Source: Gracilibacillus ureilyticus (GTDB lineage: Bacteria; Bacillota; Bacilli; Bacillales; Amphibacillaceae). Taken from it: a DNA stretch of 64,000 nt. Positions within the stretch are counted from its first letter, which is position 1. Each line of letters opens with the position of its first letter. Under the pieces are notes generated by a model, which worked only from the letters and a program-made list of their open reading frames with translations, was not told the origin of the DNA and made no database searches. This document shows positions 54,155 through 63,353 of this stretch, piece by piece. The stretch is from the NCBI RefSeq assembly GCF_900111195.1, contig NZ_FOGL01000001.1:62001-126000 (forward strand), given 5' to 3'. Both the position numbers and the translations under genes were made by a program.

Positions 54155-54790
54155 ATGGTAAGAATTGATCAATTAACTCAAACCCATCTGGATGTACTAA
54201 AGGAGATCGGCAATATAGGGGCAGGAAATGCGGCAACTGCCCTGTCTACCTTACTGAACAAGAAAATTGATATGACGATTCCGTCAATTAATGTAGTCGA
54301 TTTTAATGAACTGATGGAGTATGTCGGTGGTCCGGAAACACTGATTGTTGCCGTATTTTTAAGAATTCAAGGTGAAGCGCCCGGCAGTATGTTTTTTGTA
54401 TTGTCACCTGATGAAACAAATTCATTAGTAGAACAATTACTTAGCGATAAATATTTTAGGGCAGAAGAATTGATGGAAAATGAACTAGCTCACTCTGCAG
54501 TTTCAGAAATTGGCAATATTTTATCAGGCTCCTATTTATCAGCTCTTTCTGATTTTACTTCCATAAATATGCAACCTACTGTTCCCACACTGGTAATGGA
54601 TATGGCAGCAGCGATCCTTATGGAAGGTCTTGTCGAGATATCGCAGGAAAGTGATTATGCAATCATTATTGATACAATGATTGAAGGTGGCGGGAATTCG
54701 GCACATTCTGTCAAAGGTCACTTTTTCTTATTGCCTGATCCAGACTCTTTTAACAAAATATTCGCAACATTAGGAGTTCTGGACAAATGA
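54155..54790 (+). CDS. cheC: CheY-P phosphatase CheC
   Basis: CheC dephosphorylates CheY-P and binds CheD. The 211-residue protein has two pseudo-symmetric active sites, LKEIGNIGAGNAATALS and VSEIGNILSGSYLSALS, each with the ExxN pattern. The ATG at 54155 follows the cheW stop directly, with AAGGGAAGG 12 bases upstream. It overlaps cheD by 4 bases (ATGA), which suits the CheC-CheD complex. Confidence 0.97.
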   Translation: MVRIDQLTQTHLDVLKEIGNIGAGNAATALSTLLNKKIDMTIPSINVVDFNELMEYVGGPETLIVAVFLRIQGEAPGSMFFVLSPDETNSLVEQLLSDKYFRAEELMENELAHSAVSEIGNILSGSYLSALSDFTSINMQPTVPTLVMDMAAAILMEGLVEISQESDYAIIIDTMIEGGGNSAHSVKGHFFLLPDPDSFNKIFATLGVLDK

Positions 54791-55287
54791 CAACCATCAC
54801 ATCAACAATTTTAAAAGTAGGGATAGCAGATCTGAAGACAACGAAAGCACCCAATTTATTGAAAACCTCAGGGCTTGGCTCCTGTGTCGGTGTTGTAGTA
54901 TTTGACAGTACAAACAAAATTGCAGGACTTGCTCACATTATGTTACCTGATTCAACTGCATCTAAAAGAGAAACAAACAATGTAATGAAGTACGCCGATA
55001 CTGCTATAGAACTTCTCCTAGAAGAATTGTACCAGCTTGGAGCAAAGAAATATGCTTTAAAAGCTAAAATGGCGGGTGGGGCGCATATGTTCTCCTTTCG
55101 ATCCGAAAACAAAATGTTACGGATTGGAGACAGGAATGTAGAAGCGGTCAGGCGGCATTTAACCGCACAAAAAATACCAATTATAGCAGAAGACGTTGGT
55201 GGCAACAAAGGTAGAACGATAGAATTCAATGTAGAAACAGGTATGCTGGAGATCAGAACAGTTAATAGCGGAATTGCAGTTATATAA
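54787..55287 (+). CDS. cheD: Chemoreceptor glutamine deamidase CheD
   Basis: CheD deamidates receptor glutamines and is held by CheC. The 166-residue protein has the papain-like triad: Thr27, Cys33 (SGLGSCVGVVV) and His50 (GLAHIMLPDS); KMAGGAHMF and DVGGNKGRTIEF are family motifs. The start overlaps the cheC stop and lacks a good ribosome site, so translation is coupled. sigD follows after 35 bases. Confidence 0.97.
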   Translation: MTTITSTILKVGIADLKTTKAPNLLKTSGLGSCVGVVVFDSTNKIAGLAHIMLPDSTASKRETNNVMKYADTAIELLLEELYQLGAKKYALKAKMAGGAHMFSFRSENKMLRIGDRNVEAVRRHLTAQKIPIIAEDVGGNKGRTIEFNVETGMLEIRTVNSGIAVI

Positions 55288-55322
55288 AACCGATATAACA
55301 ATAGAAATGGAAAGGTGATTCG

Positions 55323-56075
55323 ATGGGAAGAGATACATCAATTGAGGAGTTATGGAGAAACTGGGAAAAGAATAAAAGTGATGATAATACAAATCAATTA
55401 ATAGAAAACTACATGTATCTTGTTCAATATCATGTCCAGCGAATCGCATCAAACCTTCCGAAAAGCGTAAATAAAGATGATATAAAAAGTCTGGGATTAT
55501 ACGGATTATATGATGCACTGTTAAAGTTTGACTCAACCAGGGACTTGAAATTTGATACGTACGCTTCTATTAGAATAAAGGGTGCCATAATTGATGGCTT
55601 ACGTAAAGAAGATTGGCTGCCAAGATCCACTCGGGAAAAAGTGAAAAGAATTGATCACGCGACAGAACTCCTCGAGCAGAGATTCCAGAGAGAAATCAGT
55701 TCGGAAGATATCGCCGAATACCTTGATCTCTCACAAGAAGAAGTGGAAGAAGTAATAAAAGATAGCTTTTTTGCAAATTTGCTGTCTATGGAAGAAAAAG
55801 GGTCAAATGATGAATTCAAAGAAGGAATCGGGTATAGCATTCCTGATGAAAAGGAATTAACACCAGAAGCTAATATTGTCAAACAGGAGAATATGCAGCT
55901 TGTTTATACAGCTATGGAACAGCTGAGTGAAAATGAACAATTCGTATTAAGTTTGTTTTATGATAAAGAATTAACTTTTACAGAGATAGGAAAAGTTCTC
56001 AAATTAACTACATCAAGAATCTCTCAAATCCACAAACAAGCAATTTTTAAATTGCGCCAAATGGTTTCGCATTGA
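55323..56075 (+). CDS. sigD: RNA polymerase sigma factor SigD (flagellar)
   Basis: SigD transcribes late motility and autolysin genes once FlgM is exported. The 250-residue protein is a sigma-28 factor: region 2 (DDIKSLGLYGLYDALLKFD core, KFDTYASIRIKGAIID), region 3 (SREEIAEY-like SSEDIAEYLDLS), and region 4 (ELTFTEIGKVLKLTTSRISQ core). The ATG at 55323 follows GGAAAGGTGATT. Its late position in the operon makes its level depend on transcription reaching the 3' end, as known in B. subtilis. Confidence 0.98.
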   Translation: MGRDTSIEELWRNWEKNKSDDNTNQLIENYMYLVQYHVQRIASNLPKSVNKDDIKSLGLYGLYDALLKFDSTRDLKFDTYASIRIKGAIIDGLRKEDWLPRSTREKVKRIDHATELLEQRFQREISSEDIAEYLDLSQEEVEEVIKDSFFANLLSMEEKGSNDEFKEGIGYSIPDEKELTPEANIVKQENMQLVYTAMEQLSENEQFVLSLFYDKELTFTEIGKVLKLTTSRISQIHKQAIFKLRQMVSH

Positions 56076-56107
56076 TATTATTTTTTGGATAAGTGGGGCT
56101 TGATAAA

Positions 56108-57463
56108 ATGGAAAAAATGGCAGTTGGATTAAAGGTAGCAAAAGACCGATTAAAGGTATTTATTGAACTACTAGACCGTGAACTACTGGATGAGCTGGAA
56201 ATAGAAGATTTATTCCAGTTATTAGAGAAAGAAAAAATCAGTTCAGACCTCATTGTTCTGGATGAAACCAACTGGAAACTATTACTAACAGAGCATCAGG
56301 TGATTCAAGTGGCTGAAGGTATTTCACCCACAAATGGTCAGGATGGCTACATTAACTGGAAATTATCATTCGATTCACAATTAAGTGAAAAAGAAAAAAC
56401 GTCGTTTAGAGATGTTAAGAAAATCCCAAGTGTAACAGAGGGAACAATTTTAGCAGAAATCGTTCCACCCACTGAAGGTTCAAGCGGATTAGATGTGTAT
56501 GGTAACATAATTAAACAGCGAAAAGGGAAGAAAGTGACAACAAAGGCCGGCAAAAATGTTGAACTGAATGAAAACGAGTTTATAGCAGAAAAAGACGGGA
56601 AATTATCTGTAACAGACAAGCTAATTCAAGTATTTGATATGTTTGAGCTGGATGGTGACATAACACTTAAAACAGGTAATATTGACTTTGTAGGTTCGGT
56701 GTATATCCGCGGGAATGTCCCAAGCGGCTATCAGGTTAAAGCACAGGGAGACATCCATGTTATCGGACTTGTTGAAGGGGCTTATTTGAAAGCAGGAGGA
56801 AATATCCTTATAAATGAGGGGATTTCCGGGATGGATAGTGCGGTCATCCAGGCTGATGGTGATATTAAAACAAACTATATCAATCAGGCAAGTGTGGAAG
56901 CAGGAAACAATCTCATTGCAGCAAAATCAATTCTCCACAGTCAATGTGTTGCCCAGGAATCCATTTTATGTGAAAATGGTAGTATTATTGGTGGTACCTG
57001 TTCAGCCGGAAAGCAGATTGTAGTCAACAATCTCGGGAATTTTGCCAACACAAAGACGGTTTTGGCTCTCGGCATAAATAAAAACAAACGAGAAGAACTA
57101 GAGTCTCTCAAACAGGAATTAGCAAAGTTAACAGAAAATAAAAAGAAATTGCAATTCCTGGGAAAACAGTTACATGATAAAAAGGAAAAGCTGGGAAATC
57201 TTAATGCAAAAGAACGTATTATGTTACTAAAACAGCGAAATATGTATGATAAATCGGTTGAACAAATCAATAATATCCAGGCAGAAATTGATGAAATGCA
57301 ATATAGCATCGGAAATTATACAGATTTGGAAGTAATAGTTAAGGGGAAAGCGTTCGATAATGTAGAGTTTATATTTGGTAAATATTCGCGCAAATTAACT
57401 CGAGAATATAAGTATTTCAAATCTTATATTAAAGAGATGGAAATTACGATCGATTCCTTATAG
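56108..57463 (+). CDS. FapA-family (DUF342) protein
   Basis: The 451-residue protein has an N-terminal FapA domain (TEGTILAEIVPPTEGSSGLDVYG in its core), then a polymerising right-handed beta-helix region (about residues 175-310, with GDITLKTGNIDFVGSVYIRG and QAQGDIHVIG-like repeats), a Lys/Glu coiled coil (about 320-400) and a small C-terminal beta region. FapA proteins affect polar placement or flagellar assembly in some bacteria; its job here is unknown. I chose ATG 56108, 9 bases after GTGGGG. It sits between sigD and swrB. Confidence 0.88.
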   Translation: MEKMAVGLKVAKDRLKVFIELLDRELLDELEIEDLFQLLEKEKISSDLIVLDETNWKLLLTEHQVIQVAEGISPTNGQDGYINWKLSFDSQLSEKEKTSFRDVKKIPSVTEGTILAEIVPPTEGSSGLDVYGNIIKQRKGKKVTTKAGKNVELNENEFIAEKDGKLSVTDKLIQVFDMFELDGDITLKTGNIDFVGSVYIRGNVPSGYQVKAQGDIHVIGLVEGAYLKAGGNILINEGISGMDSAVIQADGDIKTNYINQASVEAGNNLIAAKSILHSQCVAQESILCENGSIIGGTCSAGKQIVVNNLGNFANTKTVLALGINKNKREELESLKQELAKLTENKKKLQFLGKQLHDKKEKLGNLNAKERIMLLKQRNMYDKSVEQINNIQAEIDEMQYSIGNYTDLEVIVKGKAFDNVEFIFGKYSRKLTREYKYFKSYIKEMEITIDSL

Positions 57464-57488
57464 TCCTTTAAAATGAGGGGGCATCTTT

Positions 57489-57797
57489 ATGAGTTGGAAA
57501 TCCGTTGAAATGCAAGTCGCATTACCAAGAACACAGGATGCCGGAAAACTTCAAGACTTATTACAACAACAGGGCCGGTTAGCACAAGAGCAGTTATCTC
57601 ACATGGCAGCAGTTGAAGAATCACAAAAGAGGAAAAGAATACTTGAACAGCAGGCCAGTGAACAATTAAAAAATGGCAAAAAAGAAAAAGGCATGGGAAT
57701 ACATATGGAAACAGGGGATCATGAGAAAGAGAGCTCAATGGAGCAGGAAACTGTTCAACACCCCTTTCTAGGAAATAAAATCGATTTTTCAGGATAA
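57489..57797 (+). CDS. Conserved hypothetical in fla/che operon
   Basis: I do not assign a function. The 102-residue protein begins MSWKSVEMQVALPRTQDAGK and is strongly hydrophilic and helical, rich in Gln, Glu and Lys, with no membrane segment or cysteine. Its tail (HPFLGNKIDFSG) looks like a conserved end motif. The ATG at 57489 follows TGAGGGGC and swrB begins 12 bases after its stop, so it is a real operon gene, likely a small adaptor or regulator of motility. Confidence 0.75.
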   Translation: MSWKSVEMQVALPRTQDAGKLQDLLQQQGRLAQEQLSHMAAVEESQKRKRILEQQASEQLKNGKKEKGMGIHMETGDHEKESSMEQETVQHPFLGNKIDFSG

Positions 57798-57809
57798 AGA
57801 AGGTAAATT

Positions 57810-58295
57810 ATGGTCAACTTATTGCTATTATTCAGTTTTATTATTCATGTCGTTACCCTTATTATTATACGCCAGATGAAAATAAAGCAGAAGAGTATGG
57901 AAGATATTGAAGCGAATGTTTATGAACAAATTGACAAGATGGAAAACACATTAGCTTTATATTTAGTAGAAATGCGAGAAGAAAATGAACATTTTACCAA
58001 GGAATTGCTTGCAATCCAGGAAAAACGGGAACAATATAATAATCAAGCACCCTCAGATGAGAATTTAAATAAAAATGCCTTCAAGGAAGAAAAAACTATT
58101 ACGAAAGAAAATAACTACGCGAAGTTTACCCCGCTTACAAATGTAGAACAGGAAGATGTTATGGAGCAATCAGATACAGCTAAGATCCTGCATTTGTCTA
58201 AAAATGGTTATACAACTGATGAAATTGCCAGAAAGTTGGACAAAGGCAAAACAGAAATTGAGTTATTGCTGAAATTTCAACAAAAAAATCAATAA
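57810..58295 (+). CDS. swrB: Swarming motility protein SwrB-like
   Basis: SwrB activates the FliPQR export switch so that hook completion and SigD activity proceed. The 161-residue protein has one N-terminal membrane segment (about residues 2-20), a coiled coil (about 25-75), an acidic linker, and a C-terminal helix-turn-helix-like end, AKILHLSKNGYTTDEIARKL, then DKGKTEIELLLKF, as in B. subtilis SwrB. The ATG at 57810 follows AAGAAGGT. It is the last gene of the fla/che operon. The linker is poorly conserved, so the call rests on ends and position. Confidence 0.85.
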   Translation: MVNLLLLFSFIIHVVTLIIIRQMKIKQKSMEDIEANVYEQIDKMENTLALYLVEMREENEHFTKELLAIQEKREQYNNQAPSDENLNKNAFKEEKTITKENNYAKFTPLTNVEQEDVMEQSDTAKILHLSKNGYTTDEIARKLDKGKTEIELLLKFQQKNQ

Positions 58296-58300
58296 TTTGC

Positions 58301-58329
58301 TTGATTGACCAGTTTCAATATGGTATATT
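58301..58329 (+). promoter_or_regulatory. Extended -10 promoter of rpsB
   Basis: TTGATT (58301-58306) is 17 bases from TATATT (58324-58329), which is preceded by TGG (extended -10). The leader of about 110 bases starts with a hairpin (58331-58341 with 58347-58358, one bulge and one mismatch). No terminator is obvious between swrB and this promoter. Confidence 0.6.
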
Positions 58330-58445
58330 TGTTAACGGTGTTAAATACACACGTTTACTGAAGATGAGAGAGGTGCTAACTTTAGTCCTTTTATCTAATG
58401 ATGTAAATGGAGGATAAAAAAACCAATATTAGGAGGAAAAGAAAC

Positions 58446-59195
58446 ATGGCAGTTATTTCAATGAAACAACTACTGGAAGCTGGTGTGCATTTCGGACATC
58501 AGACTCGCCGTTGGAATCCAAAGATGAAAAAATACATCTTTACTGAGCGTAACGGCATTTATATTATCGATTTACAAAAAACAGTGAAAAAGGTTGAAGA
58601 AGCATATAATTTCATTAAAGAAATTGCTCAAAACGATGGAACTGTGTTATTTGTAGGTACGAAAAAACAAGCTCAGGAATCTGTAAAAGAAGAAGCGATT
58701 CGTTCAGGAATGTACTTCGTAAACCAACGCTGGTTAGGTGGTACGCTAACAAACTTCGAAACAATTCGCAAACGTATTAATCGTTTGAAAGATATTGAAA
58801 AAATGGAAGAAGATGGAACGTTTGAAGTACTTCCTAAGAAAGAAGTAGTAGGTCTTTTGAAGGAAAAAGAAAGACTTGTTAAATTCTTAGGCGGTATTAA
58901 AGATATGAACAAAATTCCTGATGCTCTATTTATTATCGATCCAAGAAAAGAACGTATTGCAGTTGCAGAAGCACACAAGCTTAACATCCCTATCGTAGGT
59001 ATTGTTGATACGAACTGTGATCCGGATGAAATTGATTATGTAATCCCAGCTAACGACGATGCTATTCGTGCTGTGAAATTGTTGACTGCTAAAATGGCTG
59101 ATGCTATTTTAGAAGTGAAACAAGGTGAAGTTACGGAAGAAGCAGCTGAAGAACAAGTTGCTGAAGAAGCAGAAGTTGAAGCGGTAGAAGAGTAA
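58446..59195 (+). CDS. rpsB: 30S ribosomal protein S2
   Basis: S2 joins the 30S subunit late and contacts S1-type functions. The 249-residue protein has [37 protein letters not shown] and [16 protein letters not shown], all conserved. The tail is acidic ([15 protein letters not shown]). The ATG at 58446 follows TTAGGAGGAAAAG. A terminator separates it from tsf, as is common for this pair. Confidence 0.98.
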   Translation: MAVISMKQLLEAGVHFGHQTRRWNPKMKKYIFTERNGIYIIDLQKTVKKVEEAYNFIKEIAQNDGTVLFVGTKKQAQESVKEEAIRSGMYFVNQRWLGGTLTNFETIRKRINRLKDIEKMEEDGTFEVLPKKEVVGLLKEKERLVKFLGGIKDMNKIPDALFIIDPRKERIAVAEAHKLNIPIVGIVDTNCDPDEIDYVIPANDDAIRAVKLLTAKMADAILEVKQGEVTEEAAEEQVAEEAEVEAVEE

Positions 59196-59204
59196 GAAGG
59201 TTTT

Positions 59205-59240
59205 GGGTGATAAGAGGGGGACCTTTTATCACCTTTTTTT
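59205..59240 (+). terminator. Terminator/attenuator between rpsB and tsf
   Basis: GGTGATAAGAGG (59206-59217) pairs with CCTTTTATCACC (59222-59233) around a GGGA loop, then a run of seven T. No clear promoter lies between it and tsf, so it probably acts as an attenuator. Confidence 0.88.
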
Positions 59241-59280
59241 AAGCAATATATGATATACAATAATCAAGGAGGAATTTATT

Positions 59281-60168
59281 ATGGCAATTTCTGCAAAATT
59301 AGTAAAAGAGCTTAGAGAAAAAACTGGTGCTGGAATGATGGATTGTAAAAAAGCACTTCAAGAAACTGATGGTAACATTGATCAGGCAATTGACTATCTT
59401 CGTGAGAAAGGTATCGCAAAAGCTGCTAAAAAAGCAGACCGTATTGCAGCAGAAGGTTCTGCATATGTAGAAGTAGACGGAAATACTGCTGTCCTTCTTG
59501 AAGTTAACTGTGAAACAGACTTTGTAACAAAAAATGAGCAATTCCAGACATTGTTAAAGCAATTAGCTAAACATATCCTCAGTCAAAAACCTGAAACAGT
59601 TGAGGAAGCTTTAAAACAACCTCTAAACGGTGACGGTGAATCTGTAGAAGAATTCATCAACAGCAACATTGCTAAAATTGGCGAAAAATTGTCACTTCGT
59701 CGTTTTACGACATTTGCAAAATCTGATAATGATGCATTTGGTGCCTACACTCATATGGGTGGCAGAATCGGTGTATTAACTGTTCTTGAAGGAACAAATG
59801 ATGAGCAAATTGCGAAAGATGTTGCAATGCATGTTGCTGCAGTAAACCCTAAGTATCTTTCACGTGATGCGGTTTCTGCAGAAGATATTGAAAAAGAACG
59901 TGAAGTACTTAAAACACAGGCATTAAATGAAGGGAAACCTGCTAACATTGTAGAAAAAATGGTAGAAGGCCGCTTAAATAAATTCTTTGAAGAGATTTGT
60001 TTATTAGAGCAAAGCTTCGTTAAAGATCCTGATCAAAAAGTAAAGCAAATTGTAAAAAATAATAATGCAGAAGTAACTGCTTTTGTTCGCTATGAAGTTG
60101 GCGAAGGAATTGAAAAACGCGAAGATAACTTTGCTGAAGAAGTTATGAGCCAAGTTAATCAAAAGTAA
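59281..60168 (+). CDS. tsf: Translation elongation factor Ts
   Basis: EF-Ts recycles EF-Tu-GDP. The 295-residue protein has the N-terminal UBA-like domain [16 protein letters not shown], the core [13 protein letters not shown] and a C-terminal dimerisation-like domain. The ATG at 59281 follows AAGGAGGAAT. Codon use is that of a highly expressed gene. TATACAAT at 59254-59261 could be a -10 box but no matching -35 box is seen. Confidence 0.98.
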   Translation: MAISAKLVKELREKTGAGMMDCKKALQETDGNIDQAIDYLREKGIAKAAKKADRIAAEGSAYVEVDGNTAVLLEVNCETDFVTKNEQFQTLLKQLAKHILSQKPETVEEALKQPLNGDGESVEEFINSNIAKIGEKLSLRRFTTFAKSDNDAFGAYTHMGGRIGVLTVLEGTNDEQIAKDVAMHVAAVNPKYLSRDAVSAEDIEKEREVLKTQALNEGKPANIVEKMVEGRLNKFFEEICLLEQSFVKDPDQKVKQIVKNNNAEVTAFVRYEVGEGIEKREDNFAEEVMSQVNQK

Positions 60169-60174
60169 TTATAC

Positions 60175-60216
60175 TTTCAAAGAAAAGGGGACACATTGTG
60201 TCCCTTTTCTTTGAAA
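60175..60216. terminator. Strong hairpin terminator after tsf
   Basis: TTTCAAAG plus AAAGGGGACAC (60175-60194) pairs with GTGTCCCTTTT plus CTTTGAAA (60198-60216), about 19 pairs with one bulge and a 3-base loop. T-rich arms on both strands allow termination in either direction. Confidence 0.85.
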
Positions 60217-60272
60217 AAATATAGCTGAACTGGTAAATACTAAGGGAATAGAACGGTATTCTTAGTTTTTAA

Positions 60273-60302
60273 TAGACAGGTAAAGATGTTTTTTATTATA
60301 AT
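60273..60302 (+). promoter_or_regulatory. Sigma-A promoter of pyrH-frr
   Basis: TAGACA (60273-60278) is 18 bases from a perfect TATAAT (60297-60302). The leader would be about 15 bases before the ribosome site of pyrH. Confidence 0.7.
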
Positions 60303-60324
60303 TAATACATAAATGGAGGTAATT

Positions 60325-61047
60325 ATGACTAGTGCTAACTACAAGAGAATTGTTTTAAAATTAAGTGGTGAAGCGTTAAGTGGAGAACAGGGATTTGGTA
60401 TAGAACCATCCGTTATCCAATCGATTGCCAAACAAGTAAAAGACGTGGTGGAATTAGGTGTGGAAGTCGCAGTGGTTGTCGGCGGTGGAAATATCTGGCG
60501 CGGCAAGGTTGGAAGTGAAATGGGGATGGATCGTGCAAATGCTGATTATATGGGGATGTTAGCAACGGTCATGAATTCTTTAGCATTACAAGATAGTCTG
60601 GAGAACCAGGGTATACCAACAAGAGTTCAGACATCGATTGAGATGCGCCAAGTTGCAGAACCATACATCCGCAGAAAAGCTATTAGACATCTGGAAAAGA
60701 AACGCGTAGTTATATTTGCAGCTGGTACCGGAAATCCTTATTTTTCAACAGACACAACAGCTGCTCTAAGAGCTGCAGAAATTGAGGCAGATGTTATCTT
60801 AATGGCTAAAAACAATGTAGATGGTGTTTACACAGCAGATCCGAAAATTGACAAAAACGCAACAAAATATGACCAGTTATCCTATCTGGAAATATTGAAT
60901 GAAGGTTTAGGTGTCATGGACTCAACTGCTTCTTCACTGTGCATGGATAATAACATTCCATTGCTGGTATTTTCTATATCAGAAGAAGGTAATATTAAAA
61001 AAGCCGTAACAGGTGAAAATATAGGAACAATTATTAGGGGGAATTGA
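60325..61047 (+). CDS. pyrH: UMP kinase
   Basis: PyrH phosphorylates UMP to UDP for RNA and cell wall precursors. The 240-residue protein has [43 protein letters not shown] and [10 protein letters not shown], typical of the amino acid kinase fold. I chose ATG 60325 behind TGGAGGTAATT; the ATG at 60313 overlaps the ribosome site. Length equals B. subtilis PyrH. frr follows after 2 bases. Confidence 0.98.
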   Translation: MTSANYKRIVLKLSGEALSGEQGFGIEPSVIQSIAKQVKDVVELGVEVAVVVGGGNIWRGKVGSEMGMDRANADYMGMLATVMNSLALQDSLENQGIPTRVQTSIEMRQVAEPYIRRKAIRHLEKKRVVIFAAGTGNPYFSTDTTAALRAAEIEADVILMAKNNVDGVYTADPKIDKNATKYDQLSYLEILNEGLGVMDSTASSLCMDNNIPLLVFSISEEGNIKKAVTGENIGTIIRGN

Positions 61048-61049
61048 TT

Positions 61050-61607
61050 ATGTCACAAGCTGTATTAAATGAAGCAAAAGATAAAATGAATCAGGCAGTT
61101 AAAGCGTATTCGAAGAACTTAGCAACAGTCAGAGCAGGGAGAGCAAATCCTGCACTTTTAGACAGTGTGCAAGTAGAATACTATGGCGCATTAACTCCAC
61201 TTAATCAGCTATCTTCCATTTCTGTTCCGGAAGCGAGATTGTTATTAATTACTCCATTTGATAAATCTTCAATTGGAGAAATTGAAAAAGCAATTCAAAA
61301 AGCTGATTTAGGTTTATCTCCATCAAGTGATGGGAATGTTATTCGATTGAACATCCCGCCATTAACAGAAGAGAGAAGAAAAGAACTGGTAAAGGTTGTT
61401 GGTAAATTTGCGGAGGAATCCAAAGTCCAGATTAGAAATATTCGTAGAGATGCAAATGACCAATTGAAGAAGAACGAGAAATCCGGGGACATTACAGAAG
61501 ATGAATTAAGAGGTTTTCAAGATGATGTACAGACATTAACCGATGATAATATTAAAAAGATTGACCAGCTAACAAAAGAAAAAGAACAAGAAATTATGGA
61601 AGTTTAA
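61050..61607 (+). CDS. frr: Ribosome recycling factor
   Basis: RRF splits post-termination ribosomes with EF-G. The 185-residue protein has the two-domain layout: helices [13 protein letters not shown] and the small beta domain ([20 protein letters not shown] in part), then [21 protein letters not shown] and the long C-terminal helix. I chose ATG 61050, 8 bases after AGGGGG; TTG 61044 is weaker. A terminator follows. Confidence 0.98.
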   Translation: MSQAVLNEAKDKMNQAVKAYSKNLATVRAGRANPALLDSVQVEYYGALTPLNQLSSISVPEARLLLITPFDKSSIGEIEKAIQKADLGLSPSSDGNVIRLNIPPLTEERRKELVKVVGKFAEESKVQIRNIRRDANDQLKKNEKSGDITEDELRGFQDDVQTLTDDNIKKIDQLTKEKEQEIMEV

Positions 61608-61642
61608 ACAAAAAACATGTAAAATGAAGTTGAGTGAAACAG

Positions 61643-61667
61643 ACCCTCTTTCAGAAGAGGGTTTTTC
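61643..61667 (+). terminator. Rho-independent terminator after frr
   Basis: ACCCTCTT (61643-61650) and AAGAGGGT (61655-61662) form an 8-pair stem with a TCAG loop and a T run. It separates pyrH-frr from uppS; I find no convincing promoter between 61668 and 61745. Confidence 0.9.
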
Positions 61668-61760
61668 CACTTTAAATGGTGTTAATAGTTTAGCAGGAAT
61701 ACTATACAGAAAGTCTCTATATGATAACTATAAAATAGAGAACCATTGGAGGAAATATTT

Positions 61761-62531
61761 ATGGCTTTGTTTAAACTTCCTTTTACTAATAAAAGTACAA
61801 ATAAAGATTCAAAAGAAATACATAATTCGTTCGAAAAGATACCCGAACATATTGCAATTATTATGGATGGTAATGGACGCTGGGCTCAAAAGAAAGGTTT
61901 GCCCAGAATTGCAGGACACCGTGAAGGTATGGATAACATAAAAAGAATTGTTAAAATCGCTAATCATTTTCGTATAAAAATATTAACACTTTATGCTTTT
62001 TCTACAGAAAACTGGAAAAGGCCCACATCAGAAATTGATTTTCTAATGAAATTACCTATTGATTTTCTTCAGCATTACCTACCGGAGTTGATGGAGGAAA
62101 ATGTAAAAATCCAGACAATTGGTGAGGTCGATGATTTACCTGGTAATACTAAGTCGGCTATAATGAGAGCAATTGAACAAACAGAGAGTAATACCGGGTT
62201 AATTCTTAATATTGCCATAAATTATGGCAGTAAATTTGAAATTGTCCAGTCAGTAAAATCAATTTATAAAGAAGTAATACATGGAAATTATTCCATTGAT
62301 GAAATTACGGAGGATACGATTGCTGAACATTTATATACTTCCCACTTAACAGACCCGGACTTGTTGATCAGAACAAGCGGAGAATTAAGGTTAAGTAATT
62401 TCCTGCTGTGGCAGTCTGCTTATTCGGAATTGTGGTTTACTGATACACTCTGGCCCGATTTTAATGAAGATGAATTTGAGCAAGCAATTAATGATTACCA
62501 GAAAAGAAAACGTCGTTATGGCGGAATTTAA
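61761..62531 (+). CDS. uppS: Undecaprenyl diphosphate synthase (isoprenyl transferase)
   Basis: UppS makes the C55 lipid carrier for peptidoglycan. The 256-residue protein has the catalytic Asp36 in IAIIMDGNGRWAQKKG, LTLYAFSTENWKRP, and LLIRTSGELRLSNFLLWQSAY with ELWFTDTLWPDF. I chose ATG 61761, 8 bases after GGAGG; the TTG at 61746 is upstream of that site. It begins the uppS-cdsA-dxr lipid and isoprenoid set. Confidence 0.98.
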   Translation: MALFKLPFTNKSTNKDSKEIHNSFEKIPEHIAIIMDGNGRWAQKKGLPRIAGHREGMDNIKRIVKIANHFRIKILTLYAFSTENWKRPTSEIDFLMKLPIDFLQHYLPELMEENVKIQTIGEVDDLPGNTKSAIMRAIEQTESNTGLILNIAINYGSKFEIVQSVKSIYKEVIHGNYSIDEITEDTIAEHLYTSHLTDPDLLIRTSGELRLSNFLLWQSAYSELWFTDTLWPDFNEDEFEQAINDYQKRKRRYGGI

Positions 62532-62544
62532 GGTGTGAATAATT

Positions 62545-63327
62545 TTGAAACTTAGAATAATTACAGCAATTCTTGCGATATTAATTTTCTTTCCAATTGT
62601 ATTTATAGGAAACTGGCCATTTCAAATTATTATGTATGTTATTGCGACAATTGGTTTAGTCGAGTTATTACATATGCGAAAGACAACATCGTACCCTATA
62701 CCGACAATTCTGACCATTTTCCTCTTATGGGGATTGCTTTATCAAGGTGAGAGCATCTTTTTTTCTAAAAGATTAGAGTTAATTATGTTTTTTGTCTTAT
62801 TATTACTGGCATATACTGTATTGGTCAAAAACAAATTCACTTTTGAGGATGCGGGATTTCTGTTATTGTCTTCGATATATGTGGGGCTTGGTTTTTATTA
62901 CTTTATGGAAACAAGAGCAGTAGAGAGTGGTCTTGTCTATATTTTTTATGCTATTCTAATCATACTGGCAACAGATACAGGTGCATATTTCTTTGGCAGG
63001 GCAATTGGGAAACATAAACTTTGGCCTCAAATCAGTCCGAATAAGACAATAGAAGGAGCTGTTGGAGGCATTGCAGTTGCTTGTATTGTAGCAATTGTTT
63101 ATCAAATCTTTTACCCCGTTCATGAATCATTAGTTGTAGTGATTATTGTCACAGTGTTAGCTTCCATTTTTGGTCAAATTGGAGATCTGGTGGAATCTGC
63201 AATTAAAAGGCATTACGATGTAAAAGATTCAGGAAAAATTCTTCCAGGTCATGGCGGAATATTAGACCGTTTTGACAGCTGGCTATTTGTTTTTCCCTTA
63301 TTGCATTTTATTCAATTTATCTCATAG
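62545..63327 (+). CDS. cdsA: Phosphatidate cytidylyltransferase
   Basis: CdsA makes CDP-diacylglycerol from phosphatidic acid and CTP, the branch point of phospholipid synthesis that PlsX initiates. The 260-residue membrane protein has about seven hydrophobic segments and the family signature KDSGKILPGHGGILDRFDS with the earlier ISPNKTIEG. Translation starts at TTG 62545, 9 bases after AAGGTG. It lies 13 bases after uppS. Confidence 0.97.
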   Translation: MKLRIITAILAILIFFPIVFIGNWPFQIIMYVIATIGLVELLHMRKTTSYPIPTILTIFLLWGLLYQGESIFFSKRLELIMFFVLLLLAYTVLVKNKFTFEDAGFLLLSSIYVGLGFYYFMETRAVESGLVYIFYAILIILATDTGAYFFGRAIGKHKLWPQISPNKTIEGAVGGIAVACIVAIVYQIFYPVHESLVVVIIVTVLASIFGQIGDLVESAIKRHYDVKDSGKILPGHGGILDRFDSWLFVFPLLHFIQFIS

Positions 63328-63353
63328 ACTACTTATATTGGGGCGTTTGATTA

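Noticed and set aside
61624-61941. 105-codon open frame ahead of and overlapping uppS in another frame
   Set aside because: It runs through the frr terminator and into the conserved UppS start in the wrong frame; its protein shows no family features.
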